From Larus michahellis (taxonomy: Eukaryota > Chordata > Aves > Charadriiformes > Laridae): a stretch of 64,000 bases of DNA. The stretch's first letter is position 1. Each line of letters begins with the position of its first letter. Position numbers and translations under genes: made by a program. The DNA is taken from positions 104,088,847 through 104,152,846 of the forward strand of contig NC_133898.1 in the NCBI RefSeq assembly GCF_964199755.1, in the 5' to 3' direction. The notes under the pieces are model-generated. The model was not told the DNA's origin and did not search any database. It saw only the letters and a program-made list of their open reading frames with translations. Shown piece after piece: positions 33,901 through 47,300 of this stretch.

Positions 33901-36900
33901 AGTGGGCTTTCAGGACAGGATTCAGTTCTAGATTAAGAGGCTTACATTTATGTGCCACTGGTGCACCAGCTACCTAAGCTGTAACTGTAATCACTGGAGA
34001 TCTAGGGATCAATTTGGCTTCCTGAACGTAGGTTTCTAGCACCAGTGTCCTCCAGTATTCTGCTTGGCCTTCAGCTGCTACTCCAGAAGTGCAAATCTCC
34101 CACAGGTCTTTTATCACAACTGCCGTCCCTTTGGAGATGGAGACGTCTCAGCCGTGAGCAACTCCAACAGTCGTAAGAGTCAAGCCCCTATTGAGCACGA
34201 TTAAAGCTCCCTGGAGAGCAATCGAGCTTATTTCAAATGCTCGAGGGCTCAATTCACTTGCCTGAAAATAAATGCATGGTGCAATCTTAGATACCATAAA
34301 TTATTACGCCTGGCCTCCAACTGCCTCTTCTGATGGGCACATCTCTCACATAGGGCCTAGACGCTCCTCCAGGCTCAAGGGTGATTACTGACTCCAGGCA
34401 CCTCAAATGGCACTAAACACATAAATTTAGGGAGGTGAATTGTTCTCTGAGCGCTAATGATTGAACTGAGTTTAAATAGGTGCTTAGATACCTCACATGC
34501 CTATAAACCACATACATTTATTAATCTGTATTTTAATCCCACACAGTGAAAGATCCCCATAAAGATAACAAGATGCCAAATAACAAGACACAGGAAGTTA
34601 TATTAATTCTACATCACAGATTAGTATCTTTATTAAGTAGCTATTTCACAGCTGACAGATGGAAAATTAATACCTACTTTGATTTGCTTGTTTGCAAATG
34701 CCATGCTCAACAAAATGTATTAATATACAGACCAACAAAAATCAGTTTATTTTTTGAACTGGATGAGATACCTAAGCTACAGGAATTTAACTAGTCACAT
34801 GAAAGCTCCTTCCATGCAGGTTAACATATCCAAACTTTTAGAAGCAGTAAGTGGCCTCGGAGGAGAAACAAGTCAGCATGGCTCTGTAGAGTCAAACACC
34901 TGACCGTACTCATTCTGACCTGGCTTGGGTAATTCAACACAACACATCTTAACAGCTCCCAAATTATCAAGGCTAAAGACCAGTGATGCAGTCACTTATT
35001 TTGTCTAAAGATGTTTATGGGAAGGCAACATCATTAGGGAAAGTTTGAGCACATGCAAATCTGTGCTGAGGTGCAAAAACTGCGTACTTGTAACAGCCCA
35101 AGCAGTCAAGTAACTTTTCCTAAAAGGCTGAAAAAATGTCAGACATCCTTTCCATATTCAACTGATGTACTTTCAAATTGGACTTGTTCAAACAAACCCA
35201 CTGAATAACCTGATGTAAGAGTTTATAAGAGGATGCATCTTCCTCTTTTTATAAGGTGGCGTAAGCTATCTTATGTCTTTCAATAGTGCTGCCCCAAAGC
35301 ACTACTATCGGTGACATTCTCCCTTCAGTTCTATGAGCACAGAAGTGAAATAGCAGCTAGGAAATTCAGGCTTGAGCTGGCGGCATCTTAACTATCTCTA
35401 CTCATATGTCTTTACTGGCTGTCATAGGTGAGTGATGATAGATTAGAAGTCATGCCTGGTTAATACTCAAAGTGCCTGCTCTTTTACTCCAAAGCTCTTC
35501 CTCAATTGCTCTGTTTTTGCAGCATGTTGGTAGGAGGGAATGCACCTGATGATCTCCAGTTAAAAATAAAAAAATCTGCATTACTGTTAAAGGTCATGAG
35601 CTAGAACAAGAGACATATATGTTGTCCTCTTCCTCCAGGGAATATTACTGAAACTAAAGAGTAGTTCTGCATACACGTAGGAGAATTGACAAAAAGGCAT
35701 CTTCCCTACAAGGCTAAGAACCTCAAACCTTATTAGAGCTATTTTTTCCCCTCCTGTAAAATTAAATGTCTTTTTTAGTGTATGTAGTTCAACCTAACTT
35801 TATAAATTAATATGAGCTGAATGACCAGTGTTGTATATCACTCTGAAACAATCCTTAAACAACTTCCAATTATATACATAAAATACTAATGAAGTGCAAT
35901 TCCCTCTGGGATGCAAGGCCACATTCAGATTGACAACTGCTACATTAAACACTGCCAAAAATGAATACAGAGCAAATTTTAACCAAGGACAAAGGGGCAC
36001 ACCACTGCTGTAATAAAAAAAAAAAAAAAAAAAAGAGCCATAGGAGCTTTAGCAGTATATTTCCATCTAGGCTCAAGATCAGCCTCTCTGTCTGCAAAGT
36101 CAATTTATGCCGACAGAATTCCTGCCAGCATTTTTCCAGCAACACTGCAAGCCATGAGTGCACAACTGCATGGCTCACACTCCATTCGATTTACATTCAG
36201 TCTAATAAACAGATGGAATCAAAACATACAAGTTGTGTGAGTTGATGAACCTGCAAAATAAGGACAATTACCCTTATATATATATGAAGCAGGCAGGAAT
36301 TTGGTTTTACGTGGTCACCTAAGACACCTGCAGACGGCAAAATGTTCTGGTCATGAAGGGGTCTAGCCTGCAGCACTAGAATAACACTGTTTGGTCTTGG
36401 GTAAATCAAACAACCTTTACAATGTAGCTTCTCTTTTCAAAGGATCTGAAATAATAATACATAATTACCTAATTTCAAGGATATTGTGAGAATTTACTAA
36501 TGCTAGTGTGCCTTCCAAACATACAAAGCACTGTATGGAGCAAACAATTTAACAAGTTTCGCAGAAAAAAAGATTTCCAGTAACCTTGCTGAATTTAGAA
36601 CATATCATTTCACATAACAGATTTTTTTGACATCTGATGCTTATATCAAGCTGGAAATTGTTACTGAAGAATGTATTTTACAAGGTTTAATAATCTACCA
36701 GAAACTCCCTTAATGTCTTCTCATACATCATGCTTAAAGTGCTGAGGATAGCATGTAACCCGTGGAGTAGAATATTGGGGGGGAAAGTAAATTATTTCAT
36801 TGATAATACTCAGATACTATGATATTTTCTGTATTTACTTTGCTTGCTTCTATGGTTTTTACTGTATTTACTTTGGTTTCTGTTTGATTCGAAAAAAAAA

Positions 36901-39900
36901 ACAGGTATTTTGTGAAGAAGTATTAGACGATTAGAGAACCCTTCTAACCAGTTAAGTAGTCCTTTAAGCAGAATATTTTATTTAATTATAATTAATTAGT
37001 AGAAACACAGTCCTTAAAGCATACCTACGTACCAGTGAAAGGAAATGATCTTACCCTTTCATTTACTCAGCAACTTTTCTGAAATCATATAATGCATCAT
37101 CTCCTATTCTCATGTCCACATCACCAGATCTATCGTGATCTTTTTCTTTTGACTTCCTGATACAGGGAGTCTTATAATTGCAAAATGAGGTCCACAAAAC
37201 CTGAATCTATAGGAGCAGGGAGGTGCCTTCGCAGAGTTGTGGAGTGCCCTTGAATCCCACAGCTCGCATTGGGAGAGGTCAGCAGATCTCTGCAGACATG
37301 GTTTCTCCACTGAAAAATACCATCGTATTTTCTTTTTGCAATTTTTTTCTCCCTCCTTTCAGCCTAACCCATGGTACTCAGCTAGGATTTTTAGTTTCTT
37401 TTCAAAAGCATTGCTGAACCTCATGTAAATTATCCAGGAACATGCACTAGTCCATAAACTGTACCACAATTCTGCATACAAGACAAGGGTAAGAGAAGAA
37501 AGTATCTCTGCCTTCAGCCTTGCTGGGCAAGACTAAGTCAGAACAGGTTATCATGAGAGACTGGCTGAAAGAATATTTTAGGTCAACACTGCCTTGTTTC
37601 CCTGCAGGAGGACTGTGGCTGCTACAACACATTCCCTGCTCAACTCGTCCATTAAACTGCAGAAGTTCGACATAATTTTCATGCTGTTACACTTCCTCCC
37701 ACATCTTGGGAAAACAGGTAAACAACTGCATTCAAGAGTGACTGCGGGCAGAGAAAAATCCTCCTGTCCTGTCCTGTCCCTTTCCACTGCAAACGTTTTG
37801 CTGGTCACCTCTTTTTTGTGGAGTCTCTGAAGCAGAACTTTCCTTTTTTATCCCTCTGCCCAAGTACTTATCACCACCTCCTCCCCCAGCATTGCTGAAG
37901 TAAAAGGCTGCTTCCAAGCCTCCTGCCGAAAACTTCAGCTATGCCCTGACTTTGTCACTGCTGTTTCCCAAAACAAGCATCTGTAGGACGCTGCCTCCCA
38001 TCTTTTTCCATATCCACATCATGCGTACTCTGAAACAGCAGCATAACCCCTGATTTATTTCGGGGTCGAAGGCTGCCTTCATACCTTATAAAACTCTTGC
38101 AGACTTGTTTCAGCCTCTCAACAACTTATATCTCTTTTCTGACCTGCCTTCCCATTCCACATGCTCTTGCCATTAGTCTCAAAAGTTTGTTACCTTCTTT
38201 TACTTCCTCTCCTCTGAAATAGCTTCACCTCCGGGATTCTCCTGAGGTCAAATCTCAGCTCAGAGCCAACGATTTTGTTTTAACCTTCTCTCTTCATTCC
38301 TTTTCTCTTCTCTGTTTATCATCCTTAAGATTTATGAAAAGTTCCCTGAAAAACATTCTGTAAAGAAGCTTAGATTAAAAATGCTATACTTTTAAAACTT
38401 CTTTTAATTTCTCTTTATTACTATTTGGGGGGAAAAAAAAAAATCTACCCACATACAGTTTGCTTTTTTTTAATGTGAAATAACTTCAGCAACTTAAACT
38501 TTATTCACCATGGAAGTAATATTTTAACGACACTACCAAACCCCACAGTATTTAACAAAGACAGAGCAGTAATGGATATAAAGAAAGACATAGGAGCAGT
38601 TTGGTATACATGTGAGACAGTTGACTCAGAAGCCTGGAGCAGCAGCTCTCTGAAAAATCATGCCTGTCAGCATTTCTTGTACTAAACTGCACTGTCTTTT
38701 GCATTTGAAAAAAAAAAGAAAAATGCAGTTGTCATGAAATATATCCTTTTAGCAAAATATTATCCTCAAGACACCAATGGGCTCTAAGCCTTTGAAGGGA
38801 AAAGCTATAAACCTTAAACTAACAAGCAAGCATTAAGAGATTTGTCTGTCAAACGTTTTCTATCCGCTGTTAGCCGAGAACAATGTGAAAATAACCGTTC
38901 CCTCTCGGTTCTCTGCAGTTTACCGTGCGGTCACTGCTGCTGTGCTACACTTCCTCCACCATCCCATTCTGAAGCAATAAATCAGTGCAGTGCGAAAGGC
39001 GTCGAAAAGTTTCCTGCTCCTGCAATATGCTGCGGGGAAGCACTGCAGCAGGGCAGCGCGTCGCCGGGAGGGTCACACCGATTTGCTTCAGGTTACAGTG
39101 AGGTAACACGAACCGTTTGAATAATCTCCAGGTAATCTGCGTTAAAACCATTTTACTGCAGTGTACTGCGGTATTAGGAAAGATTTCAATATTGCACCAC
39201 GTGATGCAACGCAACCTCACAGCATTTGCCAGTTCCGAGGCAGTGAGGGAAAGCTTTAAATCAAAGGCTGCAATGTAGCAACTTTCCATTCTATGAAGTA
39301 ATAGGACAGACTATTTTGGCTCACTATGTTGGCAAATAGTATGAAATGCTACAAAATTCCTGGAATAAAACATTATAGACCTAAAAGTGAACATTTTTTT
39401 CTTTTCTTTCTTTACTTATCCCCCCCCCAGTATCAAGAGAATCTTTCAATGAAAATGTATTTCCCTAACATTACGTGTACAGTAAAGCGTTACAATGTTA
39501 TTAGCTCAGTGATAAATTAATTTTAGTATTCTAATCTTAGCATTCTAAAGATCTTTTTTCCTGTTCTTACTTAAGCTACCACAGATATGTTTCCCTCTCT
39601 CTGTCCTTCCAGCTCACTTATTTTGTAGTTTAATTTAAATTTGTACATATGCTTTTCTATAATAGTCTTATGGCAGTGATATAAAGCAGTAACATTTGAA
39701 TATTATTTCAATGTTTACACAGAGATTTTCATTATTTCCATAAAGTTTTGGAAACGTTCCTCAGATTTATGCGCTCACATCAAAGATGCACAAAAAGGAA
39801 TTTTGTCCTGAATAAACATAACTTTTCCCCCAGTAACACAGGCAAACACAATACTGAAGAACTGTACCTGGATATATTTTCAGCGCATGATTTTTTTTTT

Positions 39901-40600
39901 TGTGTTTAGTGGTGCTGGCGAGTTTAGAACTGCATTTTTACATAGTCTTTGAAAGTATGGAGCACCATCAAAGTAACGGCGACAGCGATAGTAACAGCGA
40001 CAGAGACGAGCCCTTGTCATTATCTGCGTTAGCAACCGGCACATGGAGGATTTTTATGCGATATGATGCGATGCATCGGCCCCGGCCGGGCGACAGACGG
40101 ACGGCTCAGGGAGGTGACATTTGGTGCGGCATCTTGCAGTTTACTGCAGTACGAGGGTACGGATACAGGCGGCATCGGTGCTCCCTGGGTACGTACACAC
40201 GCGGATGATGCCGCTTTCGCTGGGGCCAGCCCCGGCACCGGCCGGCTCCCCGCGGACCGCACGTCGGTGCTAATTCCCCACTGCCCGTCCCGCAGGGCAG
40301 CCGGCACCGCGCCGTGTCCCGGCCCCTCCCGCGCTCCGCGGTCGCCTCGTCACCCCCGGCATCACAAACACGGGTCCGGCACGGCACGAGGACCCTCATC
40401 ACCTCGTCAGGACGCATCTCTCTCGTTAACGTTTCCCGATCCCTTTCCCCCCCTGCGGCAGCGGTCGCGGTCGGCGCCCCGGGTCCGCGACAGAACCCCC
40501 CCTCCCCGTACAGTCGCCGCCACCCCACGCCCCGCCAGGAGCGGGGGCGGCCCCTCTCCCCCCTCCGGGGGTCCCCGGTCGCCGTGTCCCCCCCCCGTAC
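27986..40600 (-). other. BEND6: BEND6 inferred intron 1
   Basis: About 12.6 kb between the island exon and exon 2. It holds one CR1 3' end (30745-30893), an A run of about 22 bases at 36012-36034, a short TA tract near 36280 and A-rich runs. Frames such as 27952-28458, 30244-30594 and 29036-29338 on the plus strand have no splice context or known similarity. Otherwise nothing is seen. Confidence 0.5.
30745..30893 (+). mobile_element. CR1-type LINE 3' end, plus strand
   Basis: A short 3' end: GGTGGAATCTCCTTCTCTGG, GAGATACTCAAAACCC, GCGGGGTTGGACTAGATGAT and the terminal repeat ACCATTCTGTGATTCTGTGA, the 8-bp ATTCTGTG tandem typical of CR1 ends. Confidence 0.92.
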
Positions 40601-40680
40601 CTCGCAGCAGCCATTTTCCGCCTCCCTCTGCAGCAGCTCCAGCGCGTGATGTCACCGGCCGCCCCGGCCAAGTGCCCGCG
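40601..40680 (-). other. BEND6: BEND6 exon 1, 5' UTR with upstream ORF start (inferred)
   Basis: The donor GCGAG|GTACGG at 40600 defines the 3' end; the 5' end is not visible. Fourteen bases before the donor is ATG in strong context (GAAAATGG, 40614-40612). Spliced to exon 2 it gives a 14-codon upstream ORF, MAAARQCLCDKKTT, whose TAA lies 2 nt before the BEND6 ATG. The exon assignment rests on position and splice signal only. Confidence 0.4.
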
Positions 40681-40796
40681 GCGGCGGCAATGGGCTGCGC
40701 CGTGCTCCTTCCTTCCTCCCTCCCTCCCGGCGGCGGCAGCACCTTCTTCTTCTTCCTCCTCTTCCTCCTCCTCCTCCTCCCGGCTGCCATGCGGCG

Positions 40797-40848
40797 CCCC
40801 GCCCGCCCCGCCCCGCCCCTCCCGGCCCGGCCCCGCCCCGCCCCGCCG
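40797..40848. promoter_or_regulatory. Clustered GC boxes
   Basis: Tandem CCCCGCCC/CCGCCCC units, candidate SP/KLF sites, between the two divergent start regions. They could serve both BEND6 and DST. Confidence 0.6.
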
Positions 40849-41178
40849 GTGCCCGCGGGCCCTCAGTCCGCCGCGCGCCCCTCTTGCGCCCCGCCGCGCG
40901 CCGCCCTCCCACCCCGCCGCGCGCGGAGTGTGTGGGGAAGCCCCGGCCGCCGCCGCTGCTGAGTCACGGCCTGAATCTCATCCTGCTCCTCCTCCCTCCC
41001 TCCGCCTCCACCGCCTCCGCCTCCCGCCCGGCCGCCGGCTCCAGCAGCGCGGTGCCGGCGGCGATGCCCGCCCCGCTGGCGGGGGGAGAGGCTGCCCGGC
41101 GCTGCCCGGCCCCCCCACGCCGCCGCCGTCACTCGCCGCAGACCCGCGCCGGCACAGGGGCAGGCGGGCGCTTGAGCC

Positions 41179-41359
41179 ATGATCGCCGCGGCTTTCCTGG
41201 TCCTGCTGAGACCCTACAGCATCCAGTGCGCCCTCTTCTTGCTCCTGCTGCTGCTGGGCACCATCGCCACGATTTTATTCTTCTGCTGCTGGCACCGCAG
41301 GCTCCAGAAGGGGAGGCATCCCATCAAATCCGTCTTTTCGGGTCGCTCAAGGAGCCGAG
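41179..41359 (+). CDS. DST: DST coding exon 1 (membrane segment)
   Basis: 181 nt coding, donor CCGAG|GTAAGAG, exit phase 1. The ATG context is GAGCCATGA, which is moderate. It encodes 60 residues including a 24-residue hydrophobic helix with a Cys-Cys-Trp edge, then basic residues (HRRLQKGRH), giving a cytosolic C-side by the positive-inside rule. An overlapping upstream ATG frame begins at 41064 if the transcript starts before it. Confidence 0.96.
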
Positions 41360-44300
41360 GTAAGAGATGCTGCTGGTCCCCGAGGCGGGGTGGGGGGGGT
41401 GAGTTGACCCCGGCCCACCCCCGGGGTTTCTGGCGGCGGAGGGCGGCTCAGCCTTGCTTTTAGCCGGGGAAGGGCTTTACAGAAAATTCAAGCCGAGCCC
41501 AGGACTGCGGCAGCCTTGTCTCCACCCATCCCTCAGCGAAACCTCGGCCCGCGGGAGGGAAGCGAGGGGATGGGGAAACCTCCCCCACACCCCCCCACCC
41601 CGGCCCTCCCCGGCCTCTCAAGTGCAGTAGAACTTTATGCTCAACTTCTTCCCCATGAATTAAATATAAATGCCGGGCGGAGCTGCCAGCCGCGGCGGGA
41701 GAGCCAGACCCCCGTCCAGGCATATGCGCCAAAGGGCGAGCAATTAGATAAAACCGTTAGTCGGAGCGAAATCTGAGGTGGAGCTGGATGCAGCCTGTGT
41801 GTCTTTCTGCTTCCCTTCCAGATGCTGTTATGAGAACTCATCACTTTCGCTCTGAGGTAATTTATTTAGCACGCAATTTCAAGGTCAGAAGTTGTTCTCT
41901 TTTCCTGAGTACATATCGTTGTGGTCTTTTGTTAATGACATCACATAGCAAACTTTTCATTTTGCATGAAAGACATAATGTCCTCTTTCATTTCTTGGGT
42001 TGTTTTTTTTTCCACATAAAATGTGAGTTCTTCATTTGTGTCACCCTAACCGGACAGCTGATATATGTCATTTCCCAGCAATCGGTTACTTCAAGAAAAG
42101 CTGTGCTTGCTGTACGTGCCAGACCTCCCTCTGTCCAACTAGCAACCCAAAGCCCAGTTATTGACCGCACTGTAAATACGTGCAGAGCTGGTAGGTTGTG
42201 TGACCGCAGAGCTTCCCCTCGCTTGCTTTGCCTCCAGCCCTCACCTGCGCCTTGCCCCTTATCAGGGAAGTTGCCTGCTTGGCTCAGATGCTGCCGCGGG
42301 AGATCCCAGAAGAATCCAGACTTACAGCCTGCTTGGCAGGCGCCTCATTTCATGACTCTGTATTCATAGGTCAGGGGAATCAAAACTCTTACATGCCAGT
42401 ACTAAAAGTATAATACAAAACCCAGTCACTTCCTAGGGATTCTGAATGAGGAACATAATTGATGGGAAAATATGGAAAATAATATTTGTTTTCATGCTGC
42501 CCTGTAGAGCTCCTGTCTAGATATTTCTCTTGCCTGGTTTCCTGCTATTGATTTAAGGCATATCTTCATGCCATTGTCTGTTATTCTGGAAGCCTTGAGA
42601 GAGAGCTTTGCACTAAAATGATCTTTTGTTTTAAATTATTTGCATTTTTCCTTACCCGGTTGTGGGTGAGAAAATTACCCGATTATGAGTAATGCTTTAA
42701 AAAGTGCGCATGGGATACATTTTTGCAACGTGGTTCGTATTGGCAATTAGCTTGAAACTCCTAACTATTTTGAAATTTGTACGCGTTACCACAAGAAGAA
42801 GATGACATAGGGAGTGTCCTATCTTTAAAGCATGAAAAGTCTGGTTTTGTTGTTGACTGAACAGTGCTGCAGTAAAGTGAACAAACTAATGTGTCCCTCC
42901 GGAAGTCAAAAAGATTTTTTCATGATTTAGTTCCTCCAATATGAAATACTTGGTTTCCATGTCAAGTTCTCTCACTCTTGAGCCTAGATAAAGTTTAATG
43001 TGTTATGCCCTTTTGAAATACTTGTCATCCTGTGTGGTGACTCTTAAAAGAAGGGAAGTTTGCAAAGTAACTATTTATTTTTATTACTTCAGCATGTAGT
43101 TATTTGCATATCAGACAGTTAGAAGCAGACACATTTGAAATATTTCCTAGAAGTTTGCATTTACTGCAATATGCTAGGATAAACCACAAGAACTGTTAAA
43201 TTTTTTTCATAATTTTCTACATTTTGTTTAGACAGAATAACATCTAATGGTCTAAACTGCCCCTTTTGGTAAGTGGTGGAGGTTTTCCCCTTCATTGACT
43301 GATGATAGACCTTCAATACTTAAGAGAAAACAATGACTCATTTGACATGACGTTTTCGTTTTCCTTTTTTTTTTTTCCCAAGTAAAACCTTATTTTGATT
43401 ATTCTAATTTAATTGATTAATAACAAATTACAGGCATACTCCCATGAAAATATTGGCAGCTTTATCTGAAACAGAATTCGACATTCTCATTCTATATCAG
43501 CATAAAACATAATGCAATTCCAACTCCAGTAAGATGTTGATGAAAGCAAAGCATGATACATGAAAACAGGGGCTTTGTATAATCCCCCCCTGCCCCCAAA
43601 TGAACATAACATCTCAACTCCAAGTTTTACAGCACAAGGTCCATCTGCTAGCTTCCACTATGCTTAGTTGTTCGTCAGGCGCAGTTATAAATGGTGTTTC
43701 TTAATGATAATAAAAGGTTACGAAAAATAGGTTGATAGTAAATAGCAGTGGGTTGGCATTCATCTCCTGAGAGCTGGGTTCAAATCCGACTTACATCACA
43801 CGTGAACGTGCAGGTGGTCTAGCGGCAGTGCACAGAGAATTATAATTGCCCTATCTACAGAATGGCTGGCAATTCCTGCATGATTGGCTGCCTGCCAGGA
43901 AAGCCTTATATTTGGAAAAATAGATGTGTAGCAAATTTATGTTGAGGTTCTTTGCCAGAGCCACAGCTCTCATGGTGCATGCCTACGTTGTCTTTGTCTC
44001 TATACAGTGAGAACTATTTAATCCCTTTCCTTTATTACTGAACCCCACATTAAAAAATAAGACGCCATACTATGAGAGAATAAATACTACATTTGAAAAT
44101 GTATTTATGATCCTTAACAGCTCTCCTGTTCTGAATTTTATATGCCACCGGTAAACTGAATCCACAAATAGTCTATTTTTGTGGGTCTTGACTTTGACTG
44201 TCTCTGCAAAACATGCCTCATTATTAAACACAAAAAGTCTATGCAGATATTACTTATTATAGAATGAACTTAAACACTTGACCCCCTGCCTCAAAAGGAG

Positions 44301-47300
44301 GTAAATTTGCATGAATCATTATGAATATAAAGTAGGTTAAAGTCTGTCTTTGTTAGTGGTGCTTCATAATGAAAAAATTAACCAGCAAGAAGATGTGAGA
44401 GAGTTTCCTGGGATAATACAGTGGTGTCTCCACCTCCTCACTAACATTTAGTTACTGCTATCTGAAGTTTGTCAAGCCTAAGTTTGAAATATATTTCTAT
44501 TGCAGTCCTTTTAAGTTCATTATGACTATAACTGGTCTTAAGATTCCTCCATCCCCCAGGTACTATTGATACTCCATGAATTCACATAGGAATCACACCT
44601 AAAATAGTTAATGTTTCCAATCTGAGGGAGACCTAGATATGCCATAGCTGTAAAAAGAAAACAAGTAAATTTCTAACGGAAATATTCATTGCTTGCTTAC
44701 ACGACAAATCAGACTTTGATGTAGCTATTTGCACTAGTCTCTCCTTTCTTTATTTTGAGAATTAGTTGTAGAATGAAATGTCTCTGTTCGACCAAAACCA
44801 CACCAAAATAACAATATAACTCAGTAAGACTTTTACCGAAATAGGGACTGATCCATTTTATTATGATGATGATTATTATTATCCCTTGTATATTCAAAAA
44901 TGTGAATGTTATCAGTGATTAACTGACTTAATTCTTCTTGTGATCTCTGCAGAAGTTTTGTTTTTCATTAAATACAGGAATTTTCTTGGGGGCTTGGGCT
45001 TGATACATTGCAATGTTTATCATCTTGCACTTTACAAAGAGATTTGAATGTCTTCTGTACTTTGCAATTTAAAGGCATTGCTTAACGTGTTGGTGTTGCG
45101 ACTTCTTGTGATTTACATTTCTTTCTGAATTCGTTTTCCTTATTGCCAAAGCCTCTGGAGTCATGGGATTATGTGAGATTTTTTACCTTTCAATTAAAGA
45201 GGAAGTAAGCTTCTAGCCCTTAGGCTGGAAGGGATTAATCCAAATGGTATAATTCTTAAAATCTTTTGATTTTGGGGTAAGAACTGTTGAAAAGGAATTT
45301 TTTCATTCAGGATCTTTAAATAGTATGAGATTGTGAACGGATAATTGTGCAAATTGCTATACCAGTAGTTGATGGTTTTCATATTGTTGGGGGAAAAAAA
45401 TCACCAGACTTACAAATCTTTTGCCTGGTATTGTCTCTGAGCTTTAGAGTTTTCCTTTATCTTACCTTTTAAATTAGAAATACTGTGATCTCAGGAACTG
45501 AAGTTATCAGTGTCAGTGGGTAGTCACTAGCAATATGGTATCTTTTTGTATTTATTTTATTTTGACTCATGTATTTCGGGCATGTTTCCTGTGAAAGCTT
45601 CCACTAAGACCTACAGGTATAAACCTACTAGGAAGTAAATCCATAGAGGTTTTACAGTCCACTGTAAATTCTGACTTCACATAACCCAGGTGTATGTCTG
45701 GTGGGACTAGACACACCAGTAAGGCAAATGGGAAGCGGCACTTTGTGAAAAGACTCTGGGAGGGCTGGCAGCATGTATTAACCACAGCTGTAGCAAAGGA
45801 ATAACATTCGGTCGTTTGAGTTTTGCAGACCCTACATTTTATTCTTAGTTTACTGAACAGTCACTACAAGGTTAATATATGTTCACTCTATTGTTGTGAC
45901 GAGACTGGTAGTGAAATAGGTCAACCAAGACTGATGACAATTTTTAAGAGCAAATGAATTTGCTAAATCATCCATTATGGTACAATGGATGCAAAACTGT
46001 AGTATAACATAAACTCCGCTAAATGTATACATTGACTTTGCCAACAACCGATGCCCTGAAACAGAGTTCATAAATTTATCCCTAAGCATACTTTTGCCGT
46101 AATCGTCCCCCTTCTGAGGCTGACTGTGAGGCAGTTGCCTAAAGATGCAGTTCTTGGTATCTTACAAAACAATAATGAATAGTCTTTGAAGAGTTGCACC
46201 ATAATTCATCCCGAGCGTTGCAGTTGTTTATACACTGCTCCAGATATGTACAGCTCCAATGAAAAGAGAAATCAACAGACCCTCCAAGCTGAATTTGAGT
46301 CTTCTGTTTGATTGGAGGGAGTGCATTCAAGGAGCAACAGAAATATACAGGACTACCCAGGAAAATACATTCATTCCCCTATTCAAAGGATGTTTCTTTG
46401 TCTTTACAGAGCTGAATCAGCCTGAAAATATTTTACCTTTGTGTTACCACGCTTTTCCCCCAGGATGTTTAAGCTGTTTTTCCATTAGCCGCCTAAGAGT
46501 TAAGGAACAGGTTCAAGGGAAAATAAAGACAAAAATAAATTTTCTTAGATGTATGAAAGCACTTATGTACAGGAATGAATGGAGAACTATAAATACAGGT
46601 TACACTGTGTAAGGACAAATCCTTCTATCCATTTTTCATAACATGTCCAACAATGTGGCCCAGAGTAGATGATCCTGAGCTGTTACATGGCAAACTAGGT
46701 ATCACTGAGATTCTGCTTACTGTACGTTGTCTGTCCATCACCAGCTTTATTCACTGCAGTGCTGCTTTCAGATAGCCTAGCAAGCATGGGTCTATGCTGA
46801 GAAACAGCCTGCTTAACAATTTTATCGCAAAGTACATGGCAATTCCCTGGTTGCTGCAGCAAGAGCACTTGGGTTCAAGAGCTAACTCCAGAGGAGTTAA
46901 GTCGGCTGCCTTTACTCCGTACTACAGCGCAGTCTAGAAATGCCCGATATATTTCTATAGCCATCTGGTTGCCTGCATCTGTGTTCTGGTTTCTGACAGT
47001 CTGCAGAGCATTGAAATGCTGAGGGGATCTCCTCTTAGCTCCATCAATCACCCCGTAAAGGACTGACATTGTGTCATGATCCACGTGAGTGGTAAGGCAT
47101 GGTCTTGTTACACTGCATATTGGGACCTGCATTATAAATGAACACATGCTCACAGTTCTCTAACAGGATAGGGACAACCACTGCATAAAGATCCGGTACA
47201 TAATAAAAGTTCTTCCTACTACTTAGTTTCCCATTAGTATAGTTATGTCAACAAGCTCCTAGCTATTGTGTAAATATTTACATATCTAGGCTTCTCAGTG

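Larger units (their letters stand above)
40080..41470. promoter_or_regulatory. Shared CpG island, divergent BEND6/DST promoter
   Basis: A 1.4-kb GC- and CpG-dense block. The inferred BEND6 exon 1 leaves leftwards (donor at 40600) and DST exon 1 rightwards (ATG at 41179). BEND6 and DST are also head-to-head in human, about half a kilobase apart. Within it are a pyrimidine tract (CTTCTTCCTCC units, about 40743-40780) and clustered GC boxes. The many long GC-rich frames here are compositional. Confidence 0.8.

Noticed and set aside
36012-36034. A-run as the tail of a processed retrocopy
   Set aside because: The upstream sequence has no coding remnant or target duplication that I could find; it is treated as a simple repeat.
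40063-41182. Several 80-300-codon Pro/Arg/Ala-rich frames on both strands of the BEND6/DST island
   Set aside because: GC-rich DNA lacks stops; the peptides are low-complexity and mutually antisense. Only the DST frame at 41179 has a homologue.
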